64,000 nt of DNA from Bacteroides faecis MAJ27 (GCF_900106755.1 NZ_FNNN01000018.1:62001-126000), one strand, 5' to 3'. Shown: positions 17,901-26,747, counted from the stretch's first letter. The notes: generated from the sequence alone by a model not told the origin. Translations and numbers: made by a program.

Positions 17901-18744
17901 CGACAGTTTCCCTGAATTGAAGCGGGAGCAGTATTTTGCCGTCAACTCTAAGGGCGAAGTATTCCTCGAAACCTTAATGCGATACGGCAACCGCTATCAG
18001 GAAGACAAGAGAGCTGCCATCAATTCATTGTTCGGCGGAGCGAATGTCGTCGATATCGCCACCCCCGAAATTCCTCAGGGAGTAGAGCGCTGGGGCGACC
18101 TCGAACGTCTGAACAAGGAACGCGACCTGGTAGGTATTTACCTTTCCGCCCATCCGCTGGATGAGTTCGCGATTGTGCTGGATCACGTCTGCAATACCCA
18201 TATGGCAGATTTGGAAGATAAAGCAGCTCTGGCAGGCCGGGAGATTACAATGGGGGGCATTGTGACCAGTGTCCGTCGTGGAGTCAGCAAGAATGGTAAT
18301 CCGTATGGTATTGCCAAGATCGAAGATTATTCGGGCTCTACGGAAATACCTTTCTGGGGAAATGACTGGGTGACTTATCAGGGATATCTGAATGAAGGCA
18401 CGTTCCTGTATATCAAAGCCCGTTGTCAGGCCAAGCAATGGCGGCAGGACGAGCTGGAAGTCAAGATCACTTCAATGGAACTTCTGCCCGATGTGAAAGA
18501 AGAATTGGTGCAGAAGATCACCATTATCATTCCTCTGTCAGTGTTAAATTCGGGACTTATTACCGAGCTGGCGACTTTGACCAAAGAACATCCCGGTAAT
18601 ACAGAACTCTATTTCAAGGTGACGGACGATACGGACAGCCGTATGTCGGTCGATCTGATTTCCCGTCCGGTCAGGCTTTCGGTAGGCAGAGATTTAATAA
18701 CATATTTAAAGGAGCGCCCCGAACTTGGATTCCGTATAAATTGA
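14941..18744 (+). CDS. dnaE: DNA polymerase III alpha subunit
   Basis: Replicative polymerase of 1267 residues. The PHP domain opens the protein (FVHLHVHTQYSLLDG; VTDHGNMFG). The polymerase core has the catalytic aspartates in SLPDIDVDFDDDGRGEV and the GPGRGSAAGSAVAY loop, followed by the tandem HhH region and a C-terminal OB-fold (EITMGGIVTSVRRGVSKNGNPYG). The insert rich in Lys/Glu near residues 60-105 is common in Bacteroidetes DnaE. A TATTTTTG at 14880-14887 is a likely -7 box. A promoter for trxA overlaps its last codons. Confidence 0.98.
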   Translation: MQDFVHLHVHTQYSLLDGQASVARLVDKAMKNGMKGIAVTDHGNMFGIKEFTNYVNKKNSGPKGEIKDLKKRIAGIEAGTVECEDKEAEIAACKAKIVEAENKLFKPIIGCEMYVARRTMDLKEGKPDQSGYHLIVLAKNEKGYHNLIKLVSHAWTRGYYMRPRTDRSELEKYHEGLIVCSACLGGEVPKRITAGQFAEAEEAIQWYKNLFGDDYYLEMQRHKATVPRANHECYPLQVNVNKYLQEYARKYNIKLICTNDVHFVDEENAEAHDRLICLSTGKDLDDPTRMLYTKQEWMKTREEMNELFADIPEALSNTLEILDKVEYYSIDHAPIMPTFAIPEDFGTEEGYRAKYTEKDLFDEFTQDENGNVVLSEEEGQAKIKRLGGYEKLYRIKLEGDYLAKLAFDGAKRIYGDPLSEEVKERLNFELYIMKTMGFPGYFLIVQDFINAARSELGVSVGPGRGSAAGSAVAYCLGITKIDPIQYDLLFERFLNPDRISLPDIDVDFDDDGRGEVLRWVTNKYGQEKVAHIITYGTMATKLAIKDVARVQKLPLSESDRLAKLVPDKIPDKKLNLRNAIEYVPELQAAEASSDPLVRDTLKYAKMLEGNVRGTGVHACGTIICRDDITDWVPVSTADDKETGEKMLVTQYEGSVIEDTGLIKMDFLGLKTLSIIKEAVENIRLSRSLEIDVDQIDITDPATYKLYSDGRTIGTFQFESAGMQKYLRELQPSTFEDLIAMNALYRPGPMDYIPDFIDRKHGRKPIEYDIPVMEKYLKDTYGITVYQEQVMLLSRLLADFTRGESDALRKAMGKKLRDKLDHMKPKFIEGGRKNGHDPKVLEKIWTDWEKFASYAFNKSHATCYSWVAYQTAYLKANYPSEYMAAVMSRSLSNITDITKLMDECKAMGIQTLGPDVNESNLKFTVNHDGNIRFGLGAVKGVGEAAVQSIVEERNANGPFKGIFDFVQRVNLNACNKKNMECLALAGGFDSFPELKREQYFAVNSKGEVFLETLMRYGNRYQEDKRAAINSLFGGANVVDIATPEIPQGVERWGDLERLNKERDLVGIYLSAHPLDEFAIVLDHVCNTHMADLEDKAALAGREITMGGIVTSVRRGVSKNGNPYGIAKIEDYSGSTEIPFWGNDWVTYQGYLNEGTFLYIKARCQAKQWRQDELEVKITSMELLPDVKEELVQKITIIIPLSVLNSGLITELATLTKEHPGNTELYFKVTDDTDSRMSVDLISRPVRLSVGRDLITYLKERPELGFRIN

Positions 18745-18753
18745 TTATCTTTG
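18724..18753 (+). promoter_or_regulatory. Promoter of trxA within the dnaE 3' end
   Basis: CTTG (18724-18727) and TATCTTTG (18746-18753) with an 18-bp spacer. The -7 box begins 1 bp after the dnaE stop codon, 60 bp before the trxA start. Confidence 0.6.
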
Positions 18754-18812
18754 TAGCGCAAATCTACAAACGAAGTAATACATAATAATTAATACTTAAT
18801 ACTTAAAAAGAA

Positions 18813-19127
18813 ATGGCTTTAGAAATTACAGACAGCAACTATAAGGAAATCCTTGCAGAAGGAAAGCCTGTTGTGGTGGATTTTTGGGCTCCCTGGTGTG
18901 GCCCTTGTAAAATGGTGGCTCCTATTATTGAAGAATTGGCTGCGGAGTTTGAAGGACAAGTCATCATCGGTAAATGCGATGTGGATGATAACAGCGATGT
19001 GGCTGCCGAATACGGTATCCGCAACATTCCTACTGTTTTGTTCTTCAAGAATGGTGAGATTGTAGACAAGCAGGTAGGCGCAGTCGCCAAACCGGTATTC
19101 GTGGAAAAAGTGAAGAACCTTCTCTAG
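18813..19127 (+). CDS. trxA: Thioredoxin
   Basis: Cytosolic disulfide reductase of 104 residues with the active site WAPWCGPCKMVAP and the cis-proline loop GIRNIPTVLFFKNGE. No signal peptide, full standard length. It is followed after 43 bp by a small acidic protein on the same strand; both genes are preceded by similar AT-rich TTAATACTTA sequences, so they may form a unit driven by the promoter at 18724-18753. Confidence 0.97.
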   Translation: MALEITDSNYKEILAEGKPVVVDFWAPWCGPCKMVAPIIEELAAEFEGQVIIGKCDVDDNSDVAAEYGIRNIPTVLFFKNGEIVDKQVGAVAKPVFVEKVKNLL

Positions 19128-19170
19128 ACTTTGTCTAATATTTAATACTTATTACTTAATACTTACAACC

Positions 19171-19506
19171 ATGGGACTGGAAGATGATTTTTTATTAGAA
19201 GATGCCGATGACGAAAAGACCGTCGAGTTTATCAAGAACTATCTGCCTCAGGAACTGAAAGAGAAGTTCGAGGATGATGAACTGTACTATTTTCTCGATC
19301 TGATAGACGAGTACTATTCAGAAAGTGGCATTCTTGACGCTCAGCCCGATAACGACGGCTACGTAAACATCGACTTGGAAGAGGTCGTAGCTTACATCGT
19401 GAAAGAAGCCAAGAAGGACGACATGGGAGAATATGATCCCGAAGAAATCCTTTTTGTAGTTCAGGGAGAAATGGAATATGGAAACTCTCTGGGGCAGGTG
19501 GACTAA
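19171..19506 (+). CDS. Small acidic conserved protein of unknown function
   Basis: A 111-residue, strongly acidic cytosolic protein (MGLEDDFLLEDADDEKTVEFIKNYLPQELKEKF...). It has a predicted helical core with LYYFLDLIDEYYSESGILD and VNIDLEEVVAYIVKEAKKDD, no signal peptide and no cysteines. I recognise it only as a conserved Bacteroidales hypothetical. The position directly after trxA and the terminator behind it suggest co-expression with thioredoxin; no function should be assigned. Confidence 0.75.
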   Translation: MGLEDDFLLEDADDEKTVEFIKNYLPQELKEKFEDDELYYFLDLIDEYYSESGILDAQPDNDGYVNIDLEEVVAYIVKEAKKDDMGEYDPEEILFVVQGEMEYGNSLGQVD

Positions 19507-19543
19507 TTGTCGCTAGTCACCACTGTAGATAAATGAAAGGAAT

Positions 19544-19585
19544 AATAGCCTGAAAGACGTGAATCTTTCAGGCTATTTCTTTTTG
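19544..19585 (+). terminator. Terminator after trxA and the acidic protein
   Basis: 14-bp perfect stem (AATAGCCTGAAAGA / TCTTTCAGGCTATT, 19544-19557 and 19564-19577), 6-base loop, followed by TTCTTTTTG. Confidence 0.85.
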
Positions 19586-19687
19586 TCTTTACTATTTGAA
19601 ATTTCAATATTTTAATATAAAAAGGAACAAAGTTGTGTTTTTATTAATACCTTTGTTCTATATCGTTTTAACCAATAATCTCGCCTT

Positions 19688-22024
19688 ATGAAGATAAAAT
19701 TGCTGACATTACTACTTTTTATGGTAACTTCCGTGACAGGACAACAAACTTATTTTATCTCTTCCTGTGGAAATGACTCTGCCGACGGTTCATTGGACAG
19801 TCCCTTATTGCATATTCATGAAGCTATCGAAAGAGGAGAGAATTCCGACGATCAGGAGATTCATGTCTATATTCGGGAAGGAAAGTATTATTTGGACACA
19901 TCCTTGGTTATTGATGCCGATAAGTGGAAGAATAAAAGACTGACACTGTCAGCTTATAATAATGAATCGGTTGTTCTAAGTGGAGCCAGGAAACTTTCCC
20001 TCAATTGGGTGAAACAGAAAAACGGAATATGGAAAAGCAAGACAGAAGCCGGTAAGGGTGATCAACTGTTTGTTGACGGAGAAAAAAGGATTCTTGCCCG
20101 TTATCCTAATTTTGAAGAAGGTGCCATTTTTAATGGAACGGCTGCCGATGCGATTGCACCAGCCCGTGTCAAGAGATGGAAATCTCCCGAAGGTGGTTTT
20201 ATCCATACGTTACATGCCAGAGACTGGGGGGATATGCATTATGTAATTACAGGAAAAGACGACAAAGGTGTTCTTTTTGAGGGCGGATATCAGAATAACC
20301 GTCCGTCAAATATGCATGATAAGTATCGGTTTGTGGAAAATATATACGAAGAACTCGATGCACCCGGAGAATGGTTTCTAGATGGAAAAGCCGGATATTT
20401 GTACTATTATCCTTATTCGGATGAAAATATAGATGATGCGGTGTTTGAAATAGCTGAAATTCCAAGTTTGATTAAAATTAAAGGGGTTGAAAATGAGTGG
20501 ATTAGTGACGTGACGATAAGAGGAATTTGCTTTAGCCAGACCTCCCGTACTTTCATGGCCGACTATGAGTCGTTATTGCGTAGTGACTGGGCAATTTATC
20601 GGGGAGCAGCCGTTTTTATAGAGAATGCGGAGCGTTGCCGTATTGAGGATTGCGAATTTACCGGTTTGGGTGGTAATGCCATTTTTCTTAGCCGTCACAT
20701 CGACGACTGTGTTGTCAAAGGGAACTATATTCATCAGATTGGCGCGAGTGCGGTATGTATCGTAGGAGATACTTCTACTGTACGTTCGGGAGTGTTTAAA
20801 TATGAACACTCCGTTCCTTATGAGTTGATGGATAAAGTACCCGGTCCGAAAAATGAATTTTATCCTCGCCAATGTCTTGTGGAAGACAATCTTATCCATG
20901 ATATTGGACTGATAGAGAAACAGGTGGCCGGTGTTCAGATTCAAGTGGCAAGAGGAATCAATGTACGACACAATACCATATACCGAGTTCCGAGAGCTGC
21001 TATCAATATCGGAGACGGTTCGTTCGGAGGACATGTTATTGAATATAACGATGCGTTTGCCACTGTATTGGAAACAAGTGATCACGGGGCATTCAATTCG
21101 TGGGGAAGAGACCGTTTCTGGCATCCTTCCTATGAAAAAATGAGTCTTATGGTTGCAGAGCATCCTGAACTGATTTTGCTGGATGCCCTTTTCACTACTT
21201 ATATCCGTTATAACAGGTTCCGTTGTGACCACGGTTGGGATATCGATTTGGATGATGGCAGTTCGAATTTTCATATATACGGGAATGTCTGTTTGCATGG
21301 AGGAATTAAATTGCGTGAAGGTTTCAATCGTGTTGTGGAGAATAATATCTTGATCAACAATACTCTGCATCCCCATTTATGGTTTCAGAATTGCGGTGAT
21401 ATTGTCCGGCGTAACGTGTTTACACAAGCCTATCTTCCCATTGAGTTAAAAAGTTGGGGGAAGATGGTCGATTATAATTTTTTCTCTTCGGAGAATGCTT
21501 TGAAGCAAGTGCAAAAAGATGGCACCGATGCACATAGTACAAGCGGAACACTCCTTTTTGACGATTATCAACATTATAATTTTGCTTTATCGAATACTTC
21601 CAAAGCCTTTGAAATTGGTTTTGAGAATATTCCCCAGAATGTTTTCGGAGTGTATTCTCCTCGTTTGAAACGGAAGGCTGAAAAGCCCGAACTTTCCGAG
21701 CTGCTTGTTTCAGATTCTGCCAATACCAATCAGACCTATTTGTGGGAAAAGACCGAAATCCGATTGGTCAATGGTTTGGGCGATCGGTCAGCTTATGGTT
21801 TGCCTGATGAAAAAGGATGTATTATATTAAAAATGAATAATGCAGTCAATATACAGGATGCAGGATTGAAAGAAAATGATGTAATTTATTCAATTTATGG
21901 AGAAGTTATTGATTCTGTAGAAACATTGGTACGGTTGACTAATAAATATAAATGGAGAAAGGCACTACTATTGGAGTGTTTTAGAAATCAGCAGAAGTTG
22001 AAGGTTTCTTTAGTTTTAGATTAA
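19688..22024 (+). CDS. Secreted parallel beta-helix protein with C-terminal PDZ domain
   Basis: A 778-residue exported protein (signal peptide ending near VTGQQ). Residues about 20-130 (FISSCGNDSADGSLDSPLLHIHEAIE, then IREGKYYLDTSLVI) form the usual start of right-handed beta-helix carbohydrate-active proteins. Repeated coils with Asn ladders follow (residues 260-620: CRIEDCEFTGLGGNAIFLS, CVVKGNYIHQIGASAVCIVG). The last about 80 residues are PDZ-like (LKMNNAVNIQDAGLKENDVIYSIYG). The fold suggests a polysaccharide lyase or glycosidase of the periplasm or surface; the catalytic residues are not identifiable. A TACCTTTG -7 box lies at 19648-19655. It stands alone, not in a polysaccharide-utilization locus. 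Confidence 0.8.
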   Translation: MKIKLLTLLLFMVTSVTGQQTYFISSCGNDSADGSLDSPLLHIHEAIERGENSDDQEIHVYIREGKYYLDTSLVIDADKWKNKRLTLSAYNNESVVLSGARKLSLNWVKQKNGIWKSKTEAGKGDQLFVDGEKRILARYPNFEEGAIFNGTAADAIAPARVKRWKSPEGGFIHTLHARDWGDMHYVITGKDDKGVLFEGGYQNNRPSNMHDKYRFVENIYEELDAPGEWFLDGKAGYLYYYPYSDENIDDAVFEIAEIPSLIKIKGVENEWISDVTIRGICFSQTSRTFMADYESLLRSDWAIYRGAAVFIENAERCRIEDCEFTGLGGNAIFLSRHIDDCVVKGNYIHQIGASAVCIVGDTSTVRSGVFKYEHSVPYELMDKVPGPKNEFYPRQCLVEDNLIHDIGLIEKQVAGVQIQVARGINVRHNTIYRVPRAAINIGDGSFGGHVIEYNDAFATVLETSDHGAFNSWGRDRFWHPSYEKMSLMVAEHPELILLDALFTTYIRYNRFRCDHGWDIDLDDGSSNFHIYGNVCLHGGIKLREGFNRVVENNILINNTLHPHLWFQNCGDIVRRNVFTQAYLPIELKSWGKMVDYNFFSSENALKQVQKDGTDAHSTSGTLLFDDYQHYNFALSNTSKAFEIGFENIPQNVFGVYSPRLKRKAEKPELSELLVSDSANTNQTYLWEKTEIRLVNGLGDRSAYGLPDEKGCIILKMNNAVNIQDAGLKENDVIYSIYGEVIDSVETLVRLTNKYKWRKALLLECFRNQQKLKVSLVLD

Positions 22025-22127
22025 CTGTTTTTTGAGCTGGAAATTAAAGAGGGATATTCTCAAACTGCTAGAAATAAGACAATTCATTCGTTATGTGGAA
22101 AGACGACAGCTTGTGTAAGTTCTTATT

Positions 22128-22853
22128 TTAAATTTCCTCCAACGCATAATACTGATAATCCCTAAGTACCGTTTGAAGGAACTTTTCCTGATTATTCTCT
22201 CGTGGGGTAACAGATAAGATTTCCTGTACCTTTTTGGCGAGTAATGTGACGCGCCTTACCCGATCCTTTTCACCGGATTCCAATGTCCGGGTGATCACAT
22301 TCACCTGTTCCAGTGATAAATCGGCAGATTGTGGATACGTTGGGTGATAATTTTTAGTCAGATAATCAAATTCATCGAGGCTGACGTGTATCTTGCGATA
22401 ATTCTTCTCTTTAATCACCATCGTTCCGGCTGCCAGGTCACCCAGTCTCTGACTGTTTTTAGTCAGCAGGACGACTAAGAGCCCCAATCCTCCTGTAGCA
22501 GGACCATCAATAATGAATAGAAGCCAACGCAACAGATAAGCACTGATGCTGGGAGTAGAACCGTCTGATTTTACGACACGTATATTCATCAGACGTTTCC
22601 CGAAACTTTGTCCGTGATTGAACATCTCACAGAGAAACGAGTAAAAAAGTACAGGCAAATAGACGAGGCACAGAAAGAAGACCGTGCCGACTCCGGAGGA
22701 TAAGTGCAGTTTGACAATGAGTGTCGTTACAGAATATAGATAAATCACGATCAGAAAATAATCGATGACCAAAGCCAGCAATCGTTCGCCGATACTGGCG
22801 GGCGTTTGGCTGATTCGAACAAACTGACCGGTAATAATCGTAGATTCTGCCAT
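22128..22853 (-). CDS. RDD-family membrane protein
   Basis: A 241-residue protein with the RDD domain. The Arg-Asp-Asp equivalent is seen in IGERLLALVIDYFLIVIYLY. Two or three further membrane segments follow, including SFGKRLMNIRVVKSDG, the conserved loop. The C-terminal third is cytoplasmic and polar. RDD proteins are proposed transporters or accessory subunits. It is divergent from the SpoIIM gene and together with the rightward block forms the widespread RDD-SpoIIM-DUF4129-DUF4350-MoxR-DUF58 gene set. A TATATTTG box at 22884-22891 on the minus strand overlaps the promoter for the rightward block. Confidence 0.88.
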   Translation of the reverse strand: MAESTIITGQFVRISQTPASIGERLLALVIDYFLIVIYLYSVTTLIVKLHLSSGVGTVFFLCLVYLPVLFYSFLCEMFNHGQSFGKRLMNIRVVKSDGSTPSISAYLLRWLLFIIDGPATGGLGLLVVLLTKNSQRLGDLAAGTMVIKEKNYRKIHVSLDEFDYLTKNYHPTYPQSADLSLEQVNVITRTLESGEKDRVRRVTLLAKKVQEILSVTPRENNQEKFLQTVLRDYQYYALEEI

Positions 22854-22879
22854 TCTTGGTTAAACATTTTTAGGTTTAA

Positions 22880-22911
22880 GTTGCAAATATATCATAATTC
22901 TTTTACTTTTG
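22880..22911 (+). promoter_or_regulatory. Promoter of the SpoIIM-DUF58 block
   Basis: GTTG at 22880-22883 and TACTTTTG at 22904-22911 with a 20-bp spacer. It overlaps the minus-strand TATATTTG (22884-22891) of the RDD gene, so the two directions may compete. The -7 box covers ATG 22909, which rules that codon out as the start. Confidence 0.6.
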
Positions 22912-22953
22912 CTTTCGGTTTCGGACAAAACTTATCCGAAATCTCTGAAAAGC

Positions 22954-23916
22954 ATGAAGGAAGTAACGTTTATCCGTCGGAATATCGAGAAATGGAAAGA
23001 GACCGAGAAGGTGGTGGAACAGGCTGCAACTCTGTCCCCTGACCAACTGGCCGACGCCTATACGGAGTTGACTGCCGACCTTGCTTTTGCCCAGACTCAT
23101 TTCCCGACTTCCCGCATTACCATTTATTTAAATAATCTCGCTTCAGCCCTGCATAATGAAATCTATCGGAGCAAACGCGAGAAGTGGACACGGATTATCA
23201 CCTTTTGGACGCAGGAAGTGCCGCAAACCATGTACGATGCCCGCCGGGAGTTATTAACTTCCTTTATTATCTTTGCGGTCTGCATGCTGATCGGGGCTGT
23301 TTCTGCTGCCAACGATTCTGAGTTTGTACGTCTGATATTAGGAAACAGGTATGTGGATATGACGCTGGATAATATCGCCAGAGGTGAACCGATGGCAGTA
23401 TACAATGGCTCTCCCGAAGCTCCGATGTTTTTGGGCATTACAATCAATAATGTGAGAGTATCTTTCCTGTGTTTTGCATCGGGTATATTGACCAGCTTTG
23501 GTACAGGCTTCATTCTCCTTCAAAATGGAATCATGGTAGGGGCATTTCAGACGTTCTTTTATGAACATGGTTTGCTCAAGGAGGCTGCTCTTGCTATCTG
23601 GTTGCACGGGACGCTTGAAATATGGTCGATTATAGTAGCCGGTGCCGCCGGACTTGCTTTAGGTAACGGCTGGCTGTTTCCCGGAACTTACTCCAGGCTG
23701 GAATCGTTCCGCAGAGGAGCGAAAAGAGGGTTGAAGATTGTGATCGGTACGGTACCTGTGTTTATTATGGCAGGATTTATTGAAGGCTTTATCACCCGCC
23801 ACACTGAACTTCCCGATATGTTGAGGCTCGGAATCATCCTGACATCCCTTGCATTTATTATCTTTTACTATATTTACTTACCAAATAGAAAAAAAAATGG
23901 AATCACAGAAACCTAA
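22954..23916 (+). CDS. Stage II sporulation protein M-like membrane protein
   Basis: 320 residues read from ATG 22954 (MKEVTFIRRNIEKWKETEKVV); the ATG at 22909 lies inside the promoter. A cytoplasmic helical N-terminus is followed by five to six transmembrane segments with the SpoIIM/DUF95 pattern: LGITINNVRVSFLCFASGILTSFGTGFILLQNGIMVG and FYEHGLLKEAALAIWLHGTLEIWSIIVAGAAG. No spores are involved; in non-sporulating bacteria the family occurs with MoxR/DUF58 genes. The 3' end overlaps the next gene by 20 bp, so translation is coupled. Confidence 0.88.
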   Translation: MKEVTFIRRNIEKWKETEKVVEQAATLSPDQLADAYTELTADLAFAQTHFPTSRITIYLNNLASALHNEIYRSKREKWTRIITFWTQEVPQTMYDARRELLTSFIIFAVCMLIGAVSAANDSEFVRLILGNRYVDMTLDNIARGEPMAVYNGSPEAPMFLGITINNVRVSFLCFASGILTSFGTGFILLQNGIMVGAFQTFFYEHGLLKEAALAIWLHGTLEIWSIIVAGAAGLALGNGWLFPGTYSRLESFRRGAKRGLKIVIGTVPVFIMAGFIEGFITRHTELPDMLRLGIILTSLAFIIFYYIYLPNRKKNGITET

Positions 23917-24832
23917 GGTTGCAATGTACGTGAAACGTTCCTTTGGTGAAAAGTTGAACGCTTCTTTTGACTTCATAAAAGAGAACTGGAAACTGTTGTT
24001 GAAGTTCATTACTTATCTGCTTTTGCCGGTAAGCCTTATTCAGGCATTGAGCTTGAACGGGCTGATGGGAGGAGCGCTGAAAATATCTGCAGTGGCCAAT
24101 ACTACTGCCATGGCTGCCAGTCCGAGTTCCTTAGTGGGATTCATGTCCTATTACGGTCTATATATGCTTGTCTTTATGATAGGGACTATCTTATTGACTT
24201 CCTTGATCTATGCAATGATCCGGACTTATAATGAACGGGAAGAACGATTGGAGGGAATCACATTGGGGAGTTTGAAACCTTTGCTGTTTCACAATATAAA
24301 GAAATTGCTTATACTGACACTTTTCGGTATCCTGCTGGTACTCATCGTGGGGGTTGTGATAGGTGTTCTCGCTGCTTTATCCCTGTTCACTTTGTTTCTG
24401 ACCATTCCTGTTATTATTGCATTCACCGTGCCGCTTGCCTTATGGGCGCCCATCTACTTGTTTGAGGACATTACCGTGATGGAGGCTTTCAAAAAAACAT
24501 TCCGACTCGGGTTTGCCACATGGGGAGGCATCTTTCTGATCTCTTTAATTATGGGAATCATAGCCAATGTATTGCAGAGCGTTACCATGATGCCGTGGTA
24601 TATCGCTACGCTGGTGAAATATTTCTTCTCTATGAGTGATGCGGGAAGTGAGACGACCGTATCGGCAGGATATAGTTTTCTCCTTTATCTGCTTGGCATT
24701 GTTCAGGCATTCGGTGCTTATGTTTCGATGATCTTCACCTATGTCGGATTAGCCTATCAGTACGGACACGCTTCGGAGGTAGTAGATAGCGTCACTGTAG
24801 AAAGTGATATCGATAATTTTGATAAACTCTAA
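23897..24832 (+). CDS. Polytopic membrane protein of the MoxR/DUF58 block
   Basis: 311 residues from ATG 23897 (MESQKPKVAMYVKRSFGEKLNASF), a start lying within the last codons of the SpoIIM gene. About six membrane helices are visible, including long Gly/Val/Leu stretches at residues 35-55, 95-115, 140-200 and 260-280. The layout resembles the glycerophosphodiester-phosphodiesterase membrane-domain (DUF7847-like) proteins that often accompany this gene set, but I cannot name it with certainty. It is probably a structural partner of the SpoIIM, RDD and DUF4129 proteins. Confidence 0.75.
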   Translation: MESQKPKVAMYVKRSFGEKLNASFDFIKENWKLLLKFITYLLLPVSLIQALSLNGLMGGALKISAVANTTAMAASPSSLVGFMSYYGLYMLVFMIGTILLTSLIYAMIRTYNEREERLEGITLGSLKPLLFHNIKKLLILTLFGILLVLIVGVVIGVLAALSLFTLFLTIPVIIAFTVPLALWAPIYLFEDITVMEAFKKTFRLGFATWGGIFLISLIMGIIANVLQSVTMMPWYIATLVKYFFSMSDAGSETTVSAGYSFLLYLLGIVQAFGAYVSMIFTYVGLAYQYGHASEVVDSVTVESDIDNFDKL

Positions 24833-24850
24833 ACTAATATTTAAGAATAG

Positions 24851-25465
24851 ATGCTGACATCCCCGGCTGATACATTGGTTTGCGACACCGTGCAGATTGC
24901 CAAATGGCAATCCAACCCGGCGTATGACTACAATCGTGAACTGATTACGCCTGAAATTAATGTCTTTGAATGGTTTCGCAGGCAGTTTGGGGAATTGTTA
25001 CAAAAGATATTCGGCAGCCGTTTTGCCGAAGAATATTCCGGACTTATATTGATCTGTCTGGCCATTGTTATTTTGGTGCTTATTATATGGTTTCTTTATA
25101 AGAAGCGTCCGGAGTTATTCATGCGTTCGCCTAAAAATAAGCTCCCTTATGAGATAGAGGAAGATACGATTTACGGTGTCGATTTTCCGGGAGGGATTGC
25201 CGATGCGCTGTCCCGTTCCGATTATCGGGAGGCAGTGCGGTTACTTTATTTGCAGACGTTGAAGCGGCTTAGTGATGAGAAACGCATTGACTGGCAGCCC
25301 TACAAAACACCGACACAATATATCAATGAAGTACGGATACCCGTATTCCGCCAGTTGACCAATCATTTCCTGCGGGTACGTTACGGTAATTTTGAGGCTA
25401 CGAGGGAACTTTTTGACTCTATGAAGTCTTTGCAGGAAGAAATAGGGAAAGGGGGGAACTCATGA
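24851..25465 (+). CDS. DUF4129-domain membrane protein
   Basis: 204 residues with an outward N-terminal part, one transmembrane segment (residues about 68-86, LILICLAIVILVLIIWFLY), and a cytoplasmic domain with the DUF4129 signature YREAVRLLYLQTLKRLSDEKRIDWQPYKTPTQYINE. A stop codon (24848-24850) sits directly before the ATG, so no longer signal peptide exists. The last 4 bp overlap the next start (ATGA). Family function unknown; it belongs to the envelope AAA+/vWA gene set. Confidence 0.87.
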   Translation: MLTSPADTLVCDTVQIAKWQSNPAYDYNRELITPEINVFEWFRRQFGELLQKIFGSRFAEEYSGLILICLAIVILVLIIWFLYKKRPELFMRSPKNKLPYEIEEDTIYGVDFPGGIADALSRSDYREAVRLLYLQTLKRLSDEKRIDWQPYKTPTQYINEVRIPVFRQLTNHFLRVRYGNFEATRELFDSMKSLQEEIGKGGNS

Positions 25466-26736
25466 AGGGGAGCCGTTGGTTTATCATCTTTATAGGTGCT
25501 TTTCTGCTAGTGATGTTTGCCATAGAATATCACTTGCCGAAGAAGTTTGTATGGACACCTACCTTTAGCCACTATGATGAGCAGCCTTTCGGATGTGCTG
25601 TGTTCGATAGCCTGCTGACTGTTTCCTTGCCTTCGGGATACACGCTGTCCCGAAAGACCTTTTATCAGTTGGAGCAGGAAGATACAGCCCATCATAAAGG
25701 AATACTTCTGATAGCCAGTAACCTGCCTTTCAGTAAGGTCGATATTGATGCTCTGCTCAAAATGGCAGACCGGGGGAATAAGATCATGCTGGTAAGCAGC
25801 TCTTTTACTAAGCTTCTGGAAGACACCTTGAAGTTTGATTGCACTTATTCTTATTTCAGATCGGTCGATTTGAAGAAATATGCCGCTTCGTTGTTAAAGC
25901 GGGACAGTATATATTGGATCGGTGATCCGAAAGTCTATCCGCAACAGATATTCCGTTTTTATCCGCAGTTCTGCAAATCCTATTTTCGTCAATATGACTC
26001 GTTGCCGGTACGGAAATTGGCCGAGATTGATTTGGCAAAAGATATGGGGAATGCATTGGATGAACTGGACTCTACGACAGTTTCCCGCAATTATCATCCG
26101 TTGGTAGCTATGGTTCGTCCGTGGGGGAAGGGAGAAGTCGTTTTGGTTTCCACTCCTTTGCTTTTTACCAACTACGGAGTGCTGGACGAGAAAAATGCGA
26201 CTTATATATTCCGTATATTATCGCAGATAGGAGAGTTGCCTGTCGTCCGTACCGAAGGATATATGACAGAAACTGCTCAGACGCAGCGATCTCCTTTGCG
26301 TTATTTTCTGTCGCAAAGACCGCTTCGCTGGGCGATATACCTGTCGATGTTTGCCATATTACTCTTTATGGTGTTTACGGCGCGAAGACGGCAGCGGGCC
26401 ATACCCGTAGTGCATGAACCGGAAAACAAATCCCTTGAATTCACCAAGCTGATAGGTACGCTTTATTACCAAAAGCATGACCATGCGAATCTGGTTCATA
26501 AGAAGTTTACCTATTTTGCAGAAGTGTTGAGGAGAGAGATTCAGGTCGATGTGGAAGAAGTGGCGGATGATGAGCGCTCTTTCCATCGGATTGCTCAGAA
26601 GACAGGGATGAGTGTAGAAGAAATCAGTAAGTTTATCCGCGAAATCAGACCGGTGATTTATGGAGGACGGGTCCTTTCCGGTGAGGAAATGAAGGGATTT
26701 ATTGACAAAATGAATGAAATAATCAATCATATTTAA
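25462..26736 (+). CDS. DUF4350-domain membrane protein
   Basis: 424 residues with an N-terminal membrane anchor (FIIFIGAFLLVMFAIEYHL) and a periplasmic DUF4350 domain (DEQPFGCAVFDSLLTVSLPSGYTLS; KGILLIASNLPFSKVDIDALL). A second membrane segment lies near residue 290 (AIYLSMFAILLFMVFTARRR) and the C-terminus is a cytoplasmic helix-rich part. The DUF4350 fold resembles a glutamine-amidotransferase/receiver-like domain without obvious catalytic residues. The gene starts inside the stop of DUF4129 (ATGA overlap) and ends 11 bp before moxR. Confidence 0.87.
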   Translation: MKGSRWFIIFIGAFLLVMFAIEYHLPKKFVWTPTFSHYDEQPFGCAVFDSLLTVSLPSGYTLSRKTFYQLEQEDTAHHKGILLIASNLPFSKVDIDALLKMADRGNKIMLVSSSFTKLLEDTLKFDCTYSYFRSVDLKKYAASLLKRDSIYWIGDPKVYPQQIFRFYPQFCKSYFRQYDSLPVRKLAEIDLAKDMGNALDELDSTTVSRNYHPLVAMVRPWGKGEVVLVSTPLLFTNYGVLDEKNATYIFRILSQIGELPVVRTEGYMTETAQTQRSPLRYFLSQRPLRWAIYLSMFAILLFMVFTARRRQRAIPVVHEPENKSLEFTKLIGTLYYQKHDHANLVHKKFTYFAEVLRREIQVDVEEVADDERSFHRIAQKTGMSVEEISKFIREIRPVIYGGRVLSGEEMKGFIDKMNEIINHI

Positions 26737-26747
26737 AGAAGATATTT

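Noticed and set aside
20573..21376. 267-codon minus-strand ORF inside the beta-helix gene
   Set aside because: Antisense shadow; the plus-strand frame has signal peptide and beta-helix repeats.
22954..23916. Sporulation gene
   Set aside because: SpoIIM-like proteins are widespread in non-sporulating bacteria with MoxR/DUF58 genes; no other sporulation gene is present.
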